In this document: in pieces, positions 30,001 to 38,584 of the stretch
Layout: every line of letters starts with the position of its first letter
Position numbering within the stretch: position 1 is the first letter of the stretch
Source: Bacillus altitudinis 41KF2b
Lineage (GTDB): Bacteria > Bacillota > Bacilli > Bacillales > Bacillaceae
Assembly (NCBI RefSeq): GCF_000691145.1
Contig: NZ_ASJC01000014.1
Location: forward strand, 1 to 55,639
DNA length: 55,639 nucleotides
Direction of reading: 5' to 3'
Notes under the pieces: generated by a model
Databases searched by the model: none
What the model was told of the DNA's origin: nothing
Seen by the model: only the letters and a program-made list of their open reading frames with translations
Translations under genes and position numbers: made by a program

Positions 30001-30550
30001 AAATGTCAATGATTCCTCCGCGCACACTAAAGTCTCCGGGCGCAGCGACCATGGACGTCCGGTCATAACCGATTTGCACGAGTTGTTTTGAAAACGCCTC
30101 CAAATCAATTTCTTCACCAACCTTTAAATGGATCTGACTCTCCTTCCAGAGCTCTACAGGAGGAAGCATTCTACGCACTGCAGCTGCTGGGGTCACGACA
30201 ATCGGATTTTCTCCATTCGCGAGACGATTCAATACATCAAGACGCTGCGCTCTAAGCTCAGGGCTTGCCACAGCAATTTCAGATGCAATGAGTTCATTGA
30301 CAGGATAAAGAAGGACCGAACGATCTGGCATCACACTTGCTAGATCATCTGTGACCTTCTGCGCTTGATATAAGTTATGTGTCACAATAAACATCGGCCG
30401 CTTTAATTCGTCTGATATGGCGGCTGTAAATAAAGATCTGACGGAGCCTGATAGTCCGGCGAGCAGCTGTTCTTTTAACCCTTCTTTTAGTCCGTTAAAA
30501 ATGGACTGAAAATCATCACTTTGTTTGATAAATGATTGTATATTTTTCAT
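27017..30550 (-). CDS. mfd: Transcription-repair coupling factor
   Basis: 1177 aa. UvrB-homology region (about 1-330), a CarD-like RNA polymerase interaction domain (about 500-570, VGDYVVHINHGIGKYLG), RecG-like translocase motor (GDVGYGKTEVA Walker A about 650; DEEQRFG DEAH-like box), and the C-terminal TRCF domain. It removes stalled RNA polymerase at lesions and recruits UvrA. The ATG follows AGGAGGAGCC. The fin terminator lies directly upstream. Confidence 0.97.
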   Translation of the reverse strand: MKNIQSFIKQSDDFQSIFNGLKEGLKEQLLAGLSGSVRSLFTAAISDELKRPMFIVTHNLYQAQKVTDDLASVMPDRSVLLYPVNELIASEIAVASPELRAQRLDVLNRLANGENPIVVTPAAAVRRMLPPVELWKESQIHLKVGEEIDLEAFSKQLVQIGYDRTSMVAAPGDFSVRGGIIDIYALTEDHPIRIELFDTEVDSIRSFHSDTQRSLETLQEIKIGPAKELIVRGPERVRAIEQLDEGLASSLKKFNSDKQKELLHQNISADREKLLEGIVTQEMTKYLSYFYEKPASLLDYTSQDTIIILDEISRIQEMEEQLEQEEADWTISLLEEGNILHDLALSFPFQELFNQQSRSILYYSLFLRHVQQTNPQNIVNVSSKQMQNFHGQMNVLASEIERYKKQNYTVVFLGADEERTEKLSSVLHDYDIEAALAKPDAELVSGQVYILQGELQTGFELPLSKIAVITEGELFKKRVKKQARKQKLTNAERIKSYSELQVGDYVVHINHGIGKYLGIETLEIGGIHKDYLNIHYQGSDKLYVPVEQIDQVQKYVGSEGKEPKLYKLGGSDWKRVKKKVESSVQDIADDLIKLYAEREASKGYAFSPDHEMQRQFESAFPYQETDDQIRSIHEIKQDMERERPMDRLLCGDVGYGKTEVAIRAAFKAIADGKQVALLVPTTILAQQHFDTIMDRFQDYPVKIAQLSRFRTRKETTETLKGLKNGTIDMVIGTHRLLSKDIVYKDLGLLIIDEEQRFGVTHKEKIKQMKANIDVLTLTATPIPRTLHMSMLGVRDLSVIETPPENRFPVQTYVVEYNGALVREAIERELARGGQVYFLYNRVEDIERKADEISMLVPDAKVSYAHGKMSENELESVMINFLEGESDVLVSTTIIETGVDIPNVNTLIVHDADKMGLSQLYQLRGRVGRSNRVAYAYFTYRKDKVLSEVAEKRLQAIKEFTELGSGFKIAMRDLTIRGAGNLLGAQQHGFIDSVGFDLYSQMLKEAIEERRGDTTAQEKFEPEIDLQIDAYIPDTYISDGKQKIEMYKQFRAIGSIEERKELQDEMIDRFGEYPQEVADLFTIATMKVYAVQERVELIKMEKGIVRLTLDEKASSDIDGQKLFELGSQYGRDIGLGMEGSKLIISVQTKGKKTEEWLEVVLRMLRGLQDVKKETIPSS

Positions 30551-30579
30551 TTGGCTCCTCCTCCCTGCTTGTTTAAAAC

Positions 30580-30620
30580 AGAAAAACGCTTTGGTCTATT
30601 ATCTACACCAAAGCTTTTTA
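30580..30620 (-). terminator. Terminator overlapping the fin stop codon
   Basis: Minus strand AAAAAGCTTTGGT...ACCAAAGCGTTTTT: a long stem with an 11-nt loop, a T-run, and a left arm beginning at the fin TAA. Confidence 0.8.
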
Positions 30621-30848
30621 TTGAATAAAGGTATGATACTGATGGTAATCAGGATTTCTTTCGAGCGCCTCTTGGCAATCCTCACAAATGGTTTGTACAT
30701 GTAAATCACCATTTTCCCTATAAGAAATCATATCGTTTCTTTCCTCATTTGTTAAGTGATGAAATCCAAGTGCTTCACTTTGGACAGCGGATTCATCTAG
30801 ACTGCCAACCTTTACACCACAGTGCCGGCAGTAATAGTGCAAAGCCAT
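30618..30848 (-). CDS. fin: Anti-sigma-F factor Fin
   Basis: 76 aa from ATG at 30848, with GGGAGGAT 5 nt upstream (5 extra upstream codons rejected). Two zinc-binding pairs: Cys7/Cys10 (CRHC) and Cys55/Cys58 (CEDC). In B. subtilis Fin (YabK) is made in the forespore and inhibits sigma-F to help the switch to sigma-G. A forespore-type promoter lies immediately upstream. Confidence 0.92.
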   Translation of the reverse strand: MALHYYCRHCGVKVGSLDESAVQSEALGFHHLTNEERNDMISYRENGDLHVQTICEDCQEALERNPDYHQYHTFIQ

Positions 30849-30880
30849 ACGTGATCCTCCCATGCTGAGATTTTATGATC

Positions 30881-30909
30881 AGTATGTGCTTTGCTTATCA
30901 TTCTTATAC
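30881..30909 (-). promoter_or_regulatory. Forespore (sigma-F/sigma-G) promoter of fin
   Basis: Minus strand GTATA (30905-30909), an 18-bp spacer and CATACT (30881-30886). The same motif pair with the same spacing precedes csfB. The -35 lies inside the pth stop region. Confidence 0.6.
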
Positions 30910-31470
30910 CTTCTTGTTAAAATCATTCATCACTTCTAAAAATGGCTTTGTTAAAGCCGCTTCACAAGCTTCAACAGATGCTTGAATAGCAGATGAGATA
31001 TCAGGCTGTTCTTCCTCTGAGAAGCGTCCTAGTACGTAATCGACGACCTTCATGCCGTTTTGTGGACGGCCAATGCCGATACGGAATCTGTCAAACTCTG
31101 GTGAACCTAAATGCTGAATCAACGATTTGATTCCGTTATGTCCGCCTGCACTTCCTTTTGTACGCAAACGAATCCGTCCCGTTGGCAAATCAAGATCATC
31201 ATAGATGACCTTCAAATGTTCAAGGGGAATATCATAGTAATCCATCAGCGGACGCACACATTCCCCTGATAAGTTCATATATGTAAGAGGCTTCACAAGT
31301 AGAACCTTTTGCCCCGAAACAAACCCAGTTCCATATTGTCCATGGAATTTTGATTGATTTAATGGGATGTCCCATTTTTTTGATAGTTCATCTATTGTCA
31401 TAAACCCGACGTTATGTCTTGTTTTTTCATATTCTTTTCCTGGATTACCCAATCCAACGAACGCAATCAT
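30904..31470 (-). CDS. pth: Peptidyl-tRNA hydrolase
   Basis: 188 aa, full length. It cleaves peptidyl-tRNA released by ribosome drop-off. Family motifs: [18 protein letters not shown] with the catalytic His19-type residue, [21 protein letters not shown] and [17 protein letters not shown] lies 11 nt upstream of the ATG. Known in Bacillus as spoVC because conditional mutants block sporulation. Confidence 0.95.
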   Translation of the reverse strand: MIAFVGLGNPGKEYEKTRHNVGFMTIDELSKKWDIPLNQSKFHGQYGTGFVSGQKVLLVKPLTYMNLSGECVRPLMDYYDIPLEHLKVIYDDLDLPTGRIRLRTKGSAGGHNGIKSLIQHLGSPEFDRFRIGIGRPQNGMKVVDYVLGRFSEEEQPDISSAIQASVEACEAALTKPFLEVMNDFNKKV

Positions 31471-31569
31471 GAAACCAATAACCTCCTTTGTCGCACATGC
31501 ACACGCCTAAAAAATGAGCCAATGTGATTGCCTCATGCAAAACGTATGAATTCTTTTCATTCTAGCACA

Positions 31570-31597
31570 AAAGACGTAACCGCGGGAGGGTTACGTC
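31570..31597 (-). terminator. Terminator after ctc
   Basis: Minus strand GACGTAACC-CTCCCGC-GGTTACGTC followed by TTTTG: a perfect 9-bp stem. Confidence 0.85.
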
Positions 31598-31610
31598 TCT
31601 AATTGACCAG

Positions 31611-32237
31611 TTATTCTTCGCTATCATCTTTTTCTTTAATGGCCTCAGGCTCTTGCGTTTCCTCTTCACTATCTGGCTCAGGAACCTCTGATTGCTGAGG
31701 CGGTAAGATCGAAGCAACAACTTCTTCTGGATCATTATTAATTTGATACGTAGATTGAACAGTCAGATCACCAACTGTTAGTACGTCATTTACTTCTAAG
31801 TTTGTAATATCAGCTTCAATATTTTGCGGGATATCCTTTGGTTTCGCTGTAATGGATAGCTCAAATAGTGGCTGCTGAAGCACACCGCCATCCTTTACAC
31901 CTTTGGATTCGCCAATGAGTTGTACAGGTACATCTGCGTCAATTTCTCGCTGTAAGTCGACCACTTGGAAATCAGCGTGGACAAGCTCATTTTTCAACGG
32001 ATCTGTTTGCAGTTCTGTTACCATCACAGATTTTGTTTCACCGCCAACGTCTAATGTGATGATTGTGTTTTTTCCTTCATCACGTAATGTCTTTAATAAA
32101 TCAATACTGTCTAATGAAACAGCCAGGTTGTCTGTATTTTTTCCGTATATGACACCAGGAACGTGTCCTGAATGACGGATTTTTTGCAGTGTGGAACGTT
32201 TGAAATCAGTTCTTTTATTTGCTTTTAAAGTTGCCAT
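31611..32237 (-). CDS. ctc: Ribosomal protein bL25-family general stress protein Ctc
   Basis: 208 aa from MATLKANKRTDF, the family start; 4 codons upstream are rejected. The N-terminal bL25 5S-rRNA-binding domain (about 1-92) is followed by a TL5/CTC beta domain (about 95-180) and a very acidic Glu-rich tail. It binds the 50S central protuberance under stress. A textbook sigma-B promoter precedes it. Confidence 0.94.
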   Translation of the reverse strand: MATLKANKRTDFKRSTLQKIRHSGHVPGVIYGKNTDNLAVSLDSIDLLKTLRDEGKNTIITLDVGGETKSVMVTELQTDPLKNELVHADFQVVDLQREIDADVPVQLIGESKGVKDGGVLQQPLFELSITAKPKDIPQNIEADITNLEVNDVLTVGDLTVQSTYQINNDPEEVVASILPPQQSEVPEPDSEEETQEPEAIKEKDDSEE

Positions 32238-32279
32238 ATTCAGCACCATCCTATTTCTTTTTTGTCACTACTTTCATAA

Positions 32280-32305
32280 ATACCCATAACTGAATCATTT
32301 TAAAC
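32280..32305 (-). promoter_or_regulatory. sigma-B promoter of ctc
   Basis: Minus strand GTTTAA (32300-32305), a 14-bp spacer and GGGTAT (32280-32285), an exact match to the sigma-B consensus. ctc is the classic sigma-B reporter gene of Bacillus. Confidence 0.9.
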
Positions 32306-32330
32306 ATGTTTGACTTTCATTTATCACAGC

Positions 32331-32364
32331 AAAAAGACCCCAAGCTGATGCCTAGGGCCTTTTT
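32331..32364 (-). terminator. Terminator after prs
   Basis: Minus strand AAAAAGGCCCTAGGC-ATCA-GCTTGGGGTCTTTTT, a 15-bp stem with G-U pairs, lying between prs and the ctc promoter. Confidence 0.85.
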
Positions 32365-32375
32365 CAATCAGAAAA

Positions 32376-33329
32376 TTAGCTGAAAAGGTAGCTCACAGAT
32401 TCTTCTTCATGTACACGGATGATGGCTTCTGCAAGCAAAGGCCCAACTGAAAGCGGAATGAATTTTCCAACTTTCTTGTCATCTGTTAAGTGAATACTGT
32501 TTGTCACAACTAATTCTTTAATTTTAGAGTTTGTAATACGTTCTACTGCTGGTCCAGACAATACTGGGTGAGTACAACAAGCATAGACTTCAGCCGCTCC
32601 ATTTTCCACAAGTGCATTTGCAGCAAGTGTAATCGTACCAGCTGTATCAATGATATCATCGATGAGAATCGCCGTTTTGCCTTCAATGTTCCCAATGATG
32701 TTCATCACTTCAGCCACGTTCGGCTTCGGACGACGTTTGTCGATAATGGCGATTGGTGCTTTCAGGCGGTCCGCCATTTTGCGCGCACGCGTAACACCAC
32801 CGTGGTCAGGAGACACAACAACGATATCATTCAAGTTTTTCTGTTCAAAATAGTTTGTTAAGATTGGCACAGCCATTAAGTTATCGATTGGAATATCAAA
32901 GAAACCTTGGATTTGCGGCGCATGAAGGTCAAGTGCAATGACACGTGTAGCACCTGCTGTTTCAAGTAAGTTCGCAAAAAGCTTCGCCGTGATTGGCTCA
33001 CGAGGTTTCGCCTTACGATCTTGACGTGCATATCCGTAATAAGGGATGACAATATTGACCGTTTTCGCAGAAGCGCGTTTTAGTGCATCTACCATAATGA
33101 GTAGCTCCATAATGTGCTCATTGACTGGCGCACTAGTAGATTGAATAACATAACAATCACAGCCACGGATACTTTCTTCAATATTGATTTGGACTTCACC
33201 GTCACTAAAACGTTTAACAGAGCTCTTTCCTACATCAACTCCGATACGATCGGCAATTTCTTTGGCAAGTTCAGGGTTTGAATTCAAAGAGAATATCTTT
33301 AAATTCGCATCAGCATAACGATTAGACAT
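32376..33329 (-). CDS. prs: Ribose-phosphate pyrophosphokinase
   Basis: 317 aa. It makes PRPP from ribose-5-phosphate and ATP for nucleotide, His and Trp synthesis. Motifs: [31 protein letters not shown] and the PRPP-binding [14 protein letters not shown] near 215-230. GGAGG precedes the ATG. It lies 22 nt after glmU, with which it shares an operon. Confidence 0.96.
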   Translation of the reverse strand: MSNRYADANLKIFSLNSNPELAKEIADRIGVDVGKSSVKRFSDGEVQINIEESIRGCDCYVIQSTSAPVNEHIMELLIMVDALKRASAKTVNIVIPYYGYARQDRKAKPREPITAKLFANLLETAGATRVIALDLHAPQIQGFFDIPIDNLMAVPILTNYFEQKNLNDIVVVSPDHGGVTRARKMADRLKAPIAIIDKRRPKPNVAEVMNIIGNIEGKTAILIDDIIDTAGTITLAANALVENGAAEVYACCTHPVLSGPAVERITNSKIKELVVTNSIHLTDDKKVGKFIPLSVGPLLAEAIIRVHEEESVSYLFS

Positions 33330-33351
33330 GGTAAACCTCCGGGTATTTGGA

Positions 33352-34722
33352 TTATTTTTTATGAATATTTTTCACATAATCTTCTTTATTGACTTGTCTT
33401 GCTCTAGCAATAGACAATGCATCCTGCGGTACATCTTCTGTAACCGTTGAACCGGCTGCAACATATGCCCCTTTTCCGACAGTGACTGGTGCAACGAGAT
33501 TTGAATTACAGCCAATAAATGCGCCATCTTCAATCTTCGTTAAGAATTTGTTCTTCCCATCATAATTAACTGTAATAGATCCACAACCAAGGTTTACATC
33601 CGCTCCGACCTCTGCATCTCCAATATAGCTGAGATGAGACGCTTTGCTTCGGTCACCGAAAACTGTTTTCTTGATTTCGACAAAATTCCCGATCTTCACT
33701 TCATCGCCAATTTTCGACAATGGGCGAATATGAGCAAACGGTCCAATTGTCACATCTACCCCAACTTCACTATCGCAGACAACAGACTGCTTAATGACTG
33801 TCCGATCTCCAATTACGCTATCAACAATTTCAGTGTTCGGACCGATTGTGGCATCTGCACCAATCTTTACATTCCCTTTGATGACCGTCCCAGGATAAAT
33901 CATTGTATCTTCACCGATGACTGCATCGGGCGAGATATACGTGTTCTCAGGATCAATCAAGGTTACACCATTCTTCATATGCTGATGATTAATACGTCGC
34001 TTCATGAATTGCTCTGCTTGTGATAGAGCGATACGATCATTGACTCCAAGTGTTTCTTCAAAATGTGGTGTTTGATACGCTGCAACCGTCTGTCCTTCAT
34101 TCTTTAGAATTTCAATGACATCCGGCAAATAGTATTCACCTTGTGCATTTTCATTTGACACTTGCTCAATCACACGGAAGAGATCTTCATTTGAAAAGCA
34201 ATAGGTTCCAGTATTAATTTCATTTACTTGACGTTCAGCATCATTTGCATCTTTATGCTCGACGATTTTTACTACAGCACCTGTTTCATCACGAATAATA
34301 CGTCCATAACCTGTTGGATCATCCGCGTGTGCTGTCAAAATCGTCACTTTCGCTTGTTGTTTTTGATGCTCGCTTAACATGGCTTCCATTGTTTCCGCTG
34401 TCAATAATGGTGTATCTCCACAAATGACAATGGTTGTTCCCTTTTCCTGCGCGAGGAACGATTTGGCTTGTTTGACGGCATGTGCTGTTCCCAGCTGTTC
34501 TTCTTGAAGTGCATATTCACTTCTGTCCCCAAGCTGCTCCTTGACGTCCTCAGCTCCATGACCGACAATCGTCACAAGCTTGGCTAAAGATAGCTTTAAC
34601 GCTTGATCTGCCACATGCTCGACCATTGGCTTTCCGCAAACTGGATGAAGTACTTTGTATAACTTTGACTTCATTCTTGTTCCTTTTCCCGCTGCTAAAA
34701 TCACTGCGAACCGCTTATCCAT
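33352..34722 (-). CDS. glmU: Bifunctional GlcNAc-1-P uridyltransferase / GlcN-1-P acetyltransferase
   Basis: 456 aa from ATG at 34722 (GGAGG upstream). The N-terminal pyrophosphorylase has [19 protein letters not shown] (about 8-26). The C-terminal left-handed beta-helix of hexapeptide repeats (about 250-430) includes the acetyl-CoA site region. It supplies UDP-GlcNAc for peptidoglycan and teichoic acids. First gene of glmU-prs. Older name gcaD. Confidence 0.96.
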   Translation of the reverse strand: MDKRFAVILAAGKGTRMKSKLYKVLHPVCGKPMVEHVADQALKLSLAKLVTIVGHGAEDVKEQLGDRSEYALQEEQLGTAHAVKQAKSFLAQEKGTTIVICGDTPLLTAETMEAMLSEHQKQQAKVTILTAHADDPTGYGRIIRDETGAVVKIVEHKDANDAERQVNEINTGTYCFSNEDLFRVIEQVSNENAQGEYYLPDVIEILKNEGQTVAAYQTPHFEETLGVNDRIALSQAEQFMKRRINHQHMKNGVTLIDPENTYISPDAVIGEDTMIYPGTVIKGNVKIGADATIGPNTEIVDSVIGDRTVIKQSVVCDSEVGVDVTIGPFAHIRPLSKIGDEVKIGNFVEIKKTVFGDRSKASHLSYIGDAEVGADVNLGCGSITVNYDGKNKFLTKIEDGAFIGCNSNLVAPVTVGKGAYVAAGSTVTEDVPQDALSIARARQVNKEDYVKNIHKK

Positions 34723-34757
34723 TGATTGGCCTCCAATATCCCTATTATCCATAGAAA

Positions 34758-34786
34758 AATATATCCTAAATAAGGACTGATTTCAA
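34758..34786 (-). promoter_or_regulatory. glmU-prs sigma-A promoter
   Basis: Minus strand -35 TTGAAA (34781-34786), a 17-bp spacer and -10 TATATT (34758-34763), about 30 bp upstream of glmU. Confidence 0.65.
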
Positions 34787-34852
34787 GGATACAAGAGGAA
34801 GTACATTAATTTTCTAATGGTTGAAACTTAAAAGAATCATGAGGAAAAACGC

Positions 34853-34907
34853 AAAAAAGACAGCATTTAAAAGAAAACATTCATTTTCTCTTAAAGCTGT
34901 CTTTTTA
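34853..34907 (-). terminator. Terminator after spoVG
   Basis: A very long hairpin: minus strand AAAAAGACAGC...GCTGTCTTTTTT enclosing a second AGAGAAAA/TTTTCTTT dyad, ending in a T-run, 13 nt past spoVG. Confidence 0.85.
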
Positions 34908-34920
34908 GGTTCACATATCT

Positions 34921-35217
34921 TTAAGAAGCTCCAGCTTCTTCATATTCAATTGTCTCTTCCTCTTCGCCTAAGCGATGATACTCATTTAAAACAGCATCTT
35001 GGATTTTACCCCGAGTGCTTGAATTAATTGGATGTGCAATGTCGCGAAACTCTCCATCAGGCGTACGTTTGCTAGGCATTGCAACAAACAAGCCATTGTT
35101 TCCATCAATCACACGAATATCATGAACAACAAATTCGTGGTCCAGCGTGATGGATGCAATCGCCCTCATGCGACCATCGGTATTCACGCGGCGTAATCTT
35201 ACGTCAGTAACTTCCAC
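34921..35217 (-). CDS. spoVG: Regulatory RNA/DNA-binding protein SpoVG
   Basis: 98 aa, starting at GTG with AAAGGTGG upstream ([20 protein letters not shown]). SpoVG dimers bind nucleic acid and affect septation, sporulation and capsule in Firmicutes. The conserved central part [19 protein letters not shown] is intact, and the C-terminus is acidic. Preceded by a sigma-H promoter and AT-rich DNA likely bound by AbrB. Confidence 0.95.
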   Translation of the reverse strand: MEVTDVRLRRVNTDGRMRAIASITLDHEFVVHDIRVIDGNNGLFVAMPSKRTPDGEFRDIAHPINSSTRGKIQDAVLNEYHRLGEEEETIEYEEAGAS

Positions 35218-35258
35218 AGTAGTTCACCACCTTTTCCCAATATAAAAGCATTAATTAG

Positions 35259-35287
35259 GTATTCAACGATTGTGGTGATTCTCCTGC
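35259..35287 (-). promoter_or_regulatory. sigma-H promoter of spoVG
   Basis: Minus strand GCAGGAGAA (35279-35287), an 11-bp spacer and GTTGAATAC (35259-35267), matching RnAGGAwww / RnnGAATww. Upstream A/T tracts (about 35290-35340) fit the AbrB-repressed region known in B. subtilis. Confidence 0.8.
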
Positions 35288-35369
35288 TCTTTTTTTAAAC
35301 TTTTTTTGAAATATCGGGATATTTATACATTTTTTGTCATTTTGATGACGGCGCTTACATCGGTTGCGT

Positions 35370-35397
35370 AAAAAAAGACATCATGCCGATGCCTTTT
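35370..35397 (-). terminator. Terminator after ridA
   Basis: Minus strand AAAGGCATC-GGCAT-GATGTCTTT then TTTT; 9-bp stem with one G-U pair. Confidence 0.85.
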
Positions 35398-35441
35398 CAT
35401 ACATATAATGAAACCAAACGGCCTCCAAAGAGATGGTCTGT

Positions 35442-35819
35442 TTATTTCACTAATGCCACAACTTCAATTTCTACAAGTGCATCTTTTGGAAGTCTGGCTA
35501 CTTCTACACATGAACGAGCTGGCTTATGTGTATGGAAGTATTCACCGTACACTTCATTCACTTCAGCGAATTGTTCCATATCTTTAATGAAAACCGTTGC
35601 TTTCACGACTGTTTCAAAGGAAGCACCCGCTGCTTCAAGGACGGCTTTAAGATTATGAAACACTTGATGTGTTTGTTCTTTAATATCTCCATTCACAAAA
35701 TCTCCAGCTGGCGTTAATGGAATCTGCCCTGAGCTGTAAAACATGTTATTGACGATAATCCCTTGAGAGTAAGGTCCAATGGCTGCTGGCGCGTTTTTGG
35801 TTTGAACAACTTTTGTCAT
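35442..35819 (-). CDS. ridA: Enamine/imine deaminase RidA (YabJ)
   Basis: 125 aa from ATG at 35819 with GGGAGAG upstream (5 extra codons rejected). YjgF/YER057c/UK114 family trimer that hydrolyses reactive 2-aminoacrylate-type enamines. Conserved IGPYSQG, a FYSSGQIPL strand and the [17 protein letters not shown] end with its key Arg. Downstream partner of purR. In B. subtilis yabJ affects purR-mediated repression. Confidence 0.93.
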   Translation of the reverse strand: MTKVVQTKNAPAAIGPYSQGIIVNNMFYSSGQIPLTPAGDFVNGDIKEQTHQVFHNLKAVLEAAGASFETVVKATVFIKDMEQFAEVNEVYGEYFHTHKPARSCVEVARLPKDALVEIEVVALVK

Positions 35820-35857
35820 ATCAATCTCTCCCATTCAAATACATGTTTGATCAAAAC

Positions 35858-36691
35858 TTAAGCTTTCGAATGAAAAAACTCGTGGAAATTACCTTCATTA
35901 ATCTCAATGATTTTCTGCTTCATATCAATGGTTGAAAGCTTTAAAAGTGATACATATTCATCGACAAGACGTTCATCTACGCCTTCATCTTCTAATAAAA
36001 CACCGATCCCTGCAACATTTGCATTAAATTCCTCTAGAAGATTCATCATGCCATTAATGGTTCCGCCTGCTTTCATAAAGTCATCAATAATCAACACATT
36101 GGATCCTTTATCTAAGCTTCGCTTTGCAAGTGACATGGTTTGAATTCGGTTAGAAGAACCTGATGCATAATTAATACTCACAGTTGATCCTTCAGTTACC
36201 TTATTATCTTTTCTAACGATCACAACAGGCACATTTAAATAACCTGCAACAGAATAGGCAATCGGAATACCTTTCGTCGCAACAGTCATGACAACATCAA
36301 TCGGTCGATCCGAAAAAATGGTCGCAAAAAGCTTACCGATTTTCGCAAGAATCGATGGATTTCCTAAAACATCAGTTAAATATAAATAACCGCCAGGAAG
36401 CACACGTTCAGGAGTTGATAATGCCTCTCCGATATCGTTTACGACTTCGTCTGCTTCTTTTAAATGAATCTTTGGAATATATTTCACTCCGCCAGCAGCG
36501 CCAGGTACAGTAAGTAAAGTCCCTATTCCCTGCTGTTCGAAGGTCTGTTTGATAATCGTTAAGTCTTCACTAATAGAGGACTTTGCAGATTGATATCGCT
36601 CTGCAAAAAAAGTTAAAGGTACTAGTACGTGCGGGTGGGTTAACAAATAATTTGTTAAGTCCACCAATCTGCCGCTTCGACGAAACTTCAT
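35858..36691 (-). CDS. purR: Purine operon repressor PurR
   Basis: 277 aa. An N-terminal winged helix (about 1-72) is followed by a type I phosphoribosyltransferase-like domain whose PRPP motif NVLIIDDFMKAGGT lies at about 198-211. PRPP binding releases it from DNA. Slightly shorter at the C-terminus than the B. subtilis protein. GGGGGT precedes the ATG. A PurBox-like element in its own leader suggests autoregulation. Confidence 0.95.
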   Translation of the reverse strand: MKFRRSGRLVDLTNYLLTHPHVLVPLTFFAERYQSAKSSISEDLTIIKQTFEQQGIGTLLTVPGAAGGVKYIPKIHLKEADEVVNDIGEALSTPERVLPGGYLYLTDVLGNPSILAKIGKLFATIFSDRPIDVVMTVATKGIPIAYSVAGYLNVPVVIVRKDNKVTEGSTVSINYASGSSNRIQTMSLAKRSLDKGSNVLIIDDFMKAGGTINGMMNLLEEFNANVAGIGVLLEDEGVDERLVDEYVSLLKLSTIDMKQKIIEINEGNFHEFFHSKA

Positions 36692-36708
36692 GAACTTACC
36701 CCCAGAAC

Positions 36709-36717
36709 CCGAATAAT
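36709..36717 (+). promoter_or_regulatory. PurBox-like half site in the purR leader
   Basis: CCGAATAAT differs at one base from the PurBox core CCGAACAAT. It lies between the purR -10 and start codon. A second ATGAATAAT follows, but a proper inverted second box was not seen. Confidence 0.35.
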
Positions 36718-36725
36718 TTATGAAT

Positions 36726-36754
36726 AATATAACTTAATATACGGATTTAATCAA
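36726..36754 (-). promoter_or_regulatory. purR sigma-A promoter
   Basis: Minus strand -35 TTGATT (36749-36754, inside the end of ispE), a 17-bp spacer and -10 TATATT (36726-36731). Confidence 0.6.
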
Positions 36755-37616
36755 GGGTATTTTGTTCGCCGATCATGCGGACAGCGTAAACCTGATCACA
36801 AAATCCTCTCAGTCCGTTATATATTCTTTGTACCTTCGATTCATATTGAATCAAGCCAAATACAGTTGGCCCGCTGCCGCTCATTAATACAGCATCTGCT
36901 CCGAAACGCTTCATCTGTCTCTTAATCATATCGACTTCCGGATACATCTTTAATGTCACAGATTCCAACACGTTACCGAGTGAGCCGCACATCTCTTTAT
37001 AATCTTTCGCTTCAATTGCTTCAATCATACGCTGTACATTTGGGTGTTCTACTTTGCTTGCGTCATATTGTCTGTAGACCTCAGCTGTAGATACCCCAAT
37101 CACCGGCTTCGCTAAAATCACCCAGCAATGCGGCGGTGTCGCAATATGCTTTAGTTTCTCTCCACGTCCTGTCGCTAGCGCTGTCCCTCCGTGTACACAA
37201 AAAGAGACATCTGAGCCGATCTCCGCTCCAAGCTCAGCTAGTTCATCTAACGTGAGATTTAACTTCCACAAACGGTTTAAGCCGCGAAGCGCTGCTGCGG
37301 CATCACTGCTGCCTCCAGCTAAACCTGCTGCGACGGGAATTGCTTTTGTGATGACAATCGATACGCCTTTTTGAATACCGAATCTTGTTTTTAATAATTT
37401 AGCTGCCTGATAAGCCAAATTCCGTTGATCATCTGGCACAAAACGATTATGAGATGATACACGGATTTCGTCTTTGTCCAGCTCCGTCAGCTCTAGTCGA
37501 TCTGCAAGATCTATTGTTGTCATCACCATCTCCACTTCGTGATATCCATCCGGTCTTTTTCCATGAACATCAAGTGAGAGATTAATTTTTGCCGGTGCTT
37601 TTTCTAAAATACGCAA
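36747..37616 (-). CDS. ispE: 4-diphosphocytidyl-2-C-methyl-D-erythritol kinase
   Basis: 289 aa from TTG at 37616 ([17 protein letters not shown]). A GTG three codons earlier with GGAG upstream is an alternative. It is a GHMP kinase of the MEP isoprenoid pathway. The ATP motif [12 protein letters not shown] is at about 94-105, SGSGPTVFG is the C-terminal glycine loop, and APAKINLSL starts the fold. It lies between sspF and purR, as in B. subtilis. Confidence 0.94.
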   Translation of the reverse strand: MRILEKAPAKINLSLDVHGKRPDGYHEVEMVMTTIDLADRLELTELDKDEIRVSSHNRFVPDDQRNLAYQAAKLLKTRFGIQKGVSIVITKAIPVAAGLAGGSSDAAAALRGLNRLWKLNLTLDELAELGAEIGSDVSFCVHGGTALATGRGEKLKHIATPPHCWVILAKPVIGVSTAEVYRQYDASKVEHPNVQRMIEAIEAKDYKEMCGSLGNVLESVTLKMYPEVDMIKRQMKRFGADAVLMSGSGPTVFGLIQYESKVQRIYNGLRGFCDQVYAVRMIGEQNTLD

Positions 37617-37722
37617 ACATTTCACCTACTTCTCCATCTAAACATAAGTATCAATATTGTATCACATTTGATGGATCTGATGAATATTGGCTTTTGCCCC
37701 CAGCACACTCACTTTTTCAAGC

Positions 37723-37757
37723 AAAAAAGACCAGAGACACCCGAGGTATCCCTGATC
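37723..37757 (-). terminator. Terminator after sspF
   Basis: Minus strand GATCAGGGATACC-TC(G)-GGTGTCTCTGGTC followed by TTTTTT. The 13-bp stem is complete with G-U pairs. Confidence 0.8.
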
Positions 37758-37763
37758 ATTTCT

Positions 37764-37949
37764 TTATCGTTGATTCTCTTCTTGAGCCATGTGCTGTTGA
37801 GCTAATTCAATGGCACGTTTGACCATATTTCCTGCGTCACGCGCACGAATCTCTCCCCAGCCTCCATTTTTGACGGTATCATAAAATCCAAGATCCTTCG
37901 CCAGCTCGTATTTGAACTCATCTGACATAATGCCTCGGCGTCTACCCAA
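37764..37949 (-). CDS. sspF: Small acid-soluble spore protein, alpha/beta family (SspF)
   Basis: 61 aa from TTG at 37949, preceded by AAAGGGG at 9 nt. The open frame continues upstream, but the protein family begins at (M)[22 protein letters not shown]-binding spore protein: the middle [24 protein letters not shown] is the most conserved part. It lacks the GPR protease site context typical of sspA-E, as expected for SspF. I found no convincing sigma-G promoter. Confidence 0.9.
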   Translation of the reverse strand: MGRRRGIMSDEFKYELAKDLGFYDTVKNGGWGEIRARDAGNMVKRAIELAQQHMAQEENQR

Positions 37950-38079
37950 ACGAAACAGCCCCTTTGGTCGAGAATTCGAATCATCGCCACTCCTTTGTGG
38001 CTTTCTTATTTTGCATCGATTCCTGCCTTTTACCCCTTTCAAATAATGGACAGCCTCCCATACAGAAAAAAAGGCAAAA

Positions 38080-38108
38080 CAAAAAGCAGTAAACAAAAAG
38101 TTCACTGC
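38080..38108 (-). terminator. Terminator after veg
   Basis: Minus strand GCAGTGAAC-TTTTT-GTTTACTGC followed by TTTTTG: 9-bp stem starting 4 nt after the veg stop. Confidence 0.85.
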
Positions 38109-38111
38109 CCA

Positions 38112-38369
38112 TTAATAGGCGACTGAGCTAGCGGTATCATCGAACGTTAATTCGACCGTCTCAGTCAGTATATCTGCATAACTGTAAGAAACTCTTTCAA
38201 ACGAATTCTCATCTTGATCTAATTGAATCACAAAAACAGAAGGGTACGTTTCAGCTAAAATGCCCGAACGCTCAATTGTTTTTCGGCGGCCTCCGTTAGC
38301 CTTTAACGTCAAACGTTTACCTAAGTTACCATCAAGCGATCTTTTGATGTCGGACAAAGTCTTCGCCAT
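38112..38369 (-). CDS. veg: Veg protein (biofilm/germination-associated regulator)
   Basis: 85 aa from ATG at 38369 ([20 protein letters not shown]), with GAGGTGG upstream. A single SH3-like beta-barrel fold is reported for this family (DUF1021). It is abundant in vegetative cells and stimulates biofilm genes via SinR/SlrR in B. subtilis. Biochemical function unclear. Driven by two strong promoters. Confidence 0.93.
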   Translation of the reverse strand: MAKTLSDIKRSLDGNLGKRLTLKANGGRRKTIERSGILAETYPSVFVIQLDQDENSFERVSYSYADILTETVELTFDDTASSVAY

Positions 38370-38390
38370 TGCATCCACCTCACTGAGATA

Positions 38391-38419
38391 ATTATACAAC
38401 AACGGCCCATTTTTGTCAA
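38391..38419 (-). promoter_or_regulatory. veg promoter, proximal (consensus sigma-A)
   Basis: Minus strand TTGACA (38414-38419), a 17-bp spacer and TATAAT (38391-38396). A full consensus sigma-A promoter, as expected for veg. Confidence 0.92.
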
Positions 38420-38430
38420 ATAAAAATTAA

Positions 38431-38460
38431 ATTATATCAACCAACACGAGCCATTGTCAA
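38431..38460 (-). promoter_or_regulatory. veg promoter, distal (consensus hexamers)
   Basis: Minus strand TTGACA (38455-38460), an 18-bp spacer and TATAAT (38431-38436), 40 bp upstream of the proximal one. Confidence 0.8.
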
Positions 38461-38552
38461 CAAAATAATTTTGACAAACTTCTACCTTTTCTCCTCCCTA
38501 TTTTTCTCAAATTCCGGTGAATTATGTATTCATATGAAATTTCTTTTTGAGC

Positions 38553-38584
38553 ATAAAAAAAACCAGACTGAAATCAGTCGGGTT
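38553..38584 (-). terminator. Terminator overlapping the yabG stop
   Basis: Minus strand AACCCGACTG-ATTT-CAGTCTGGTT then a run of T; the left arm begins in the yabG TAA. Confidence 0.8.
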
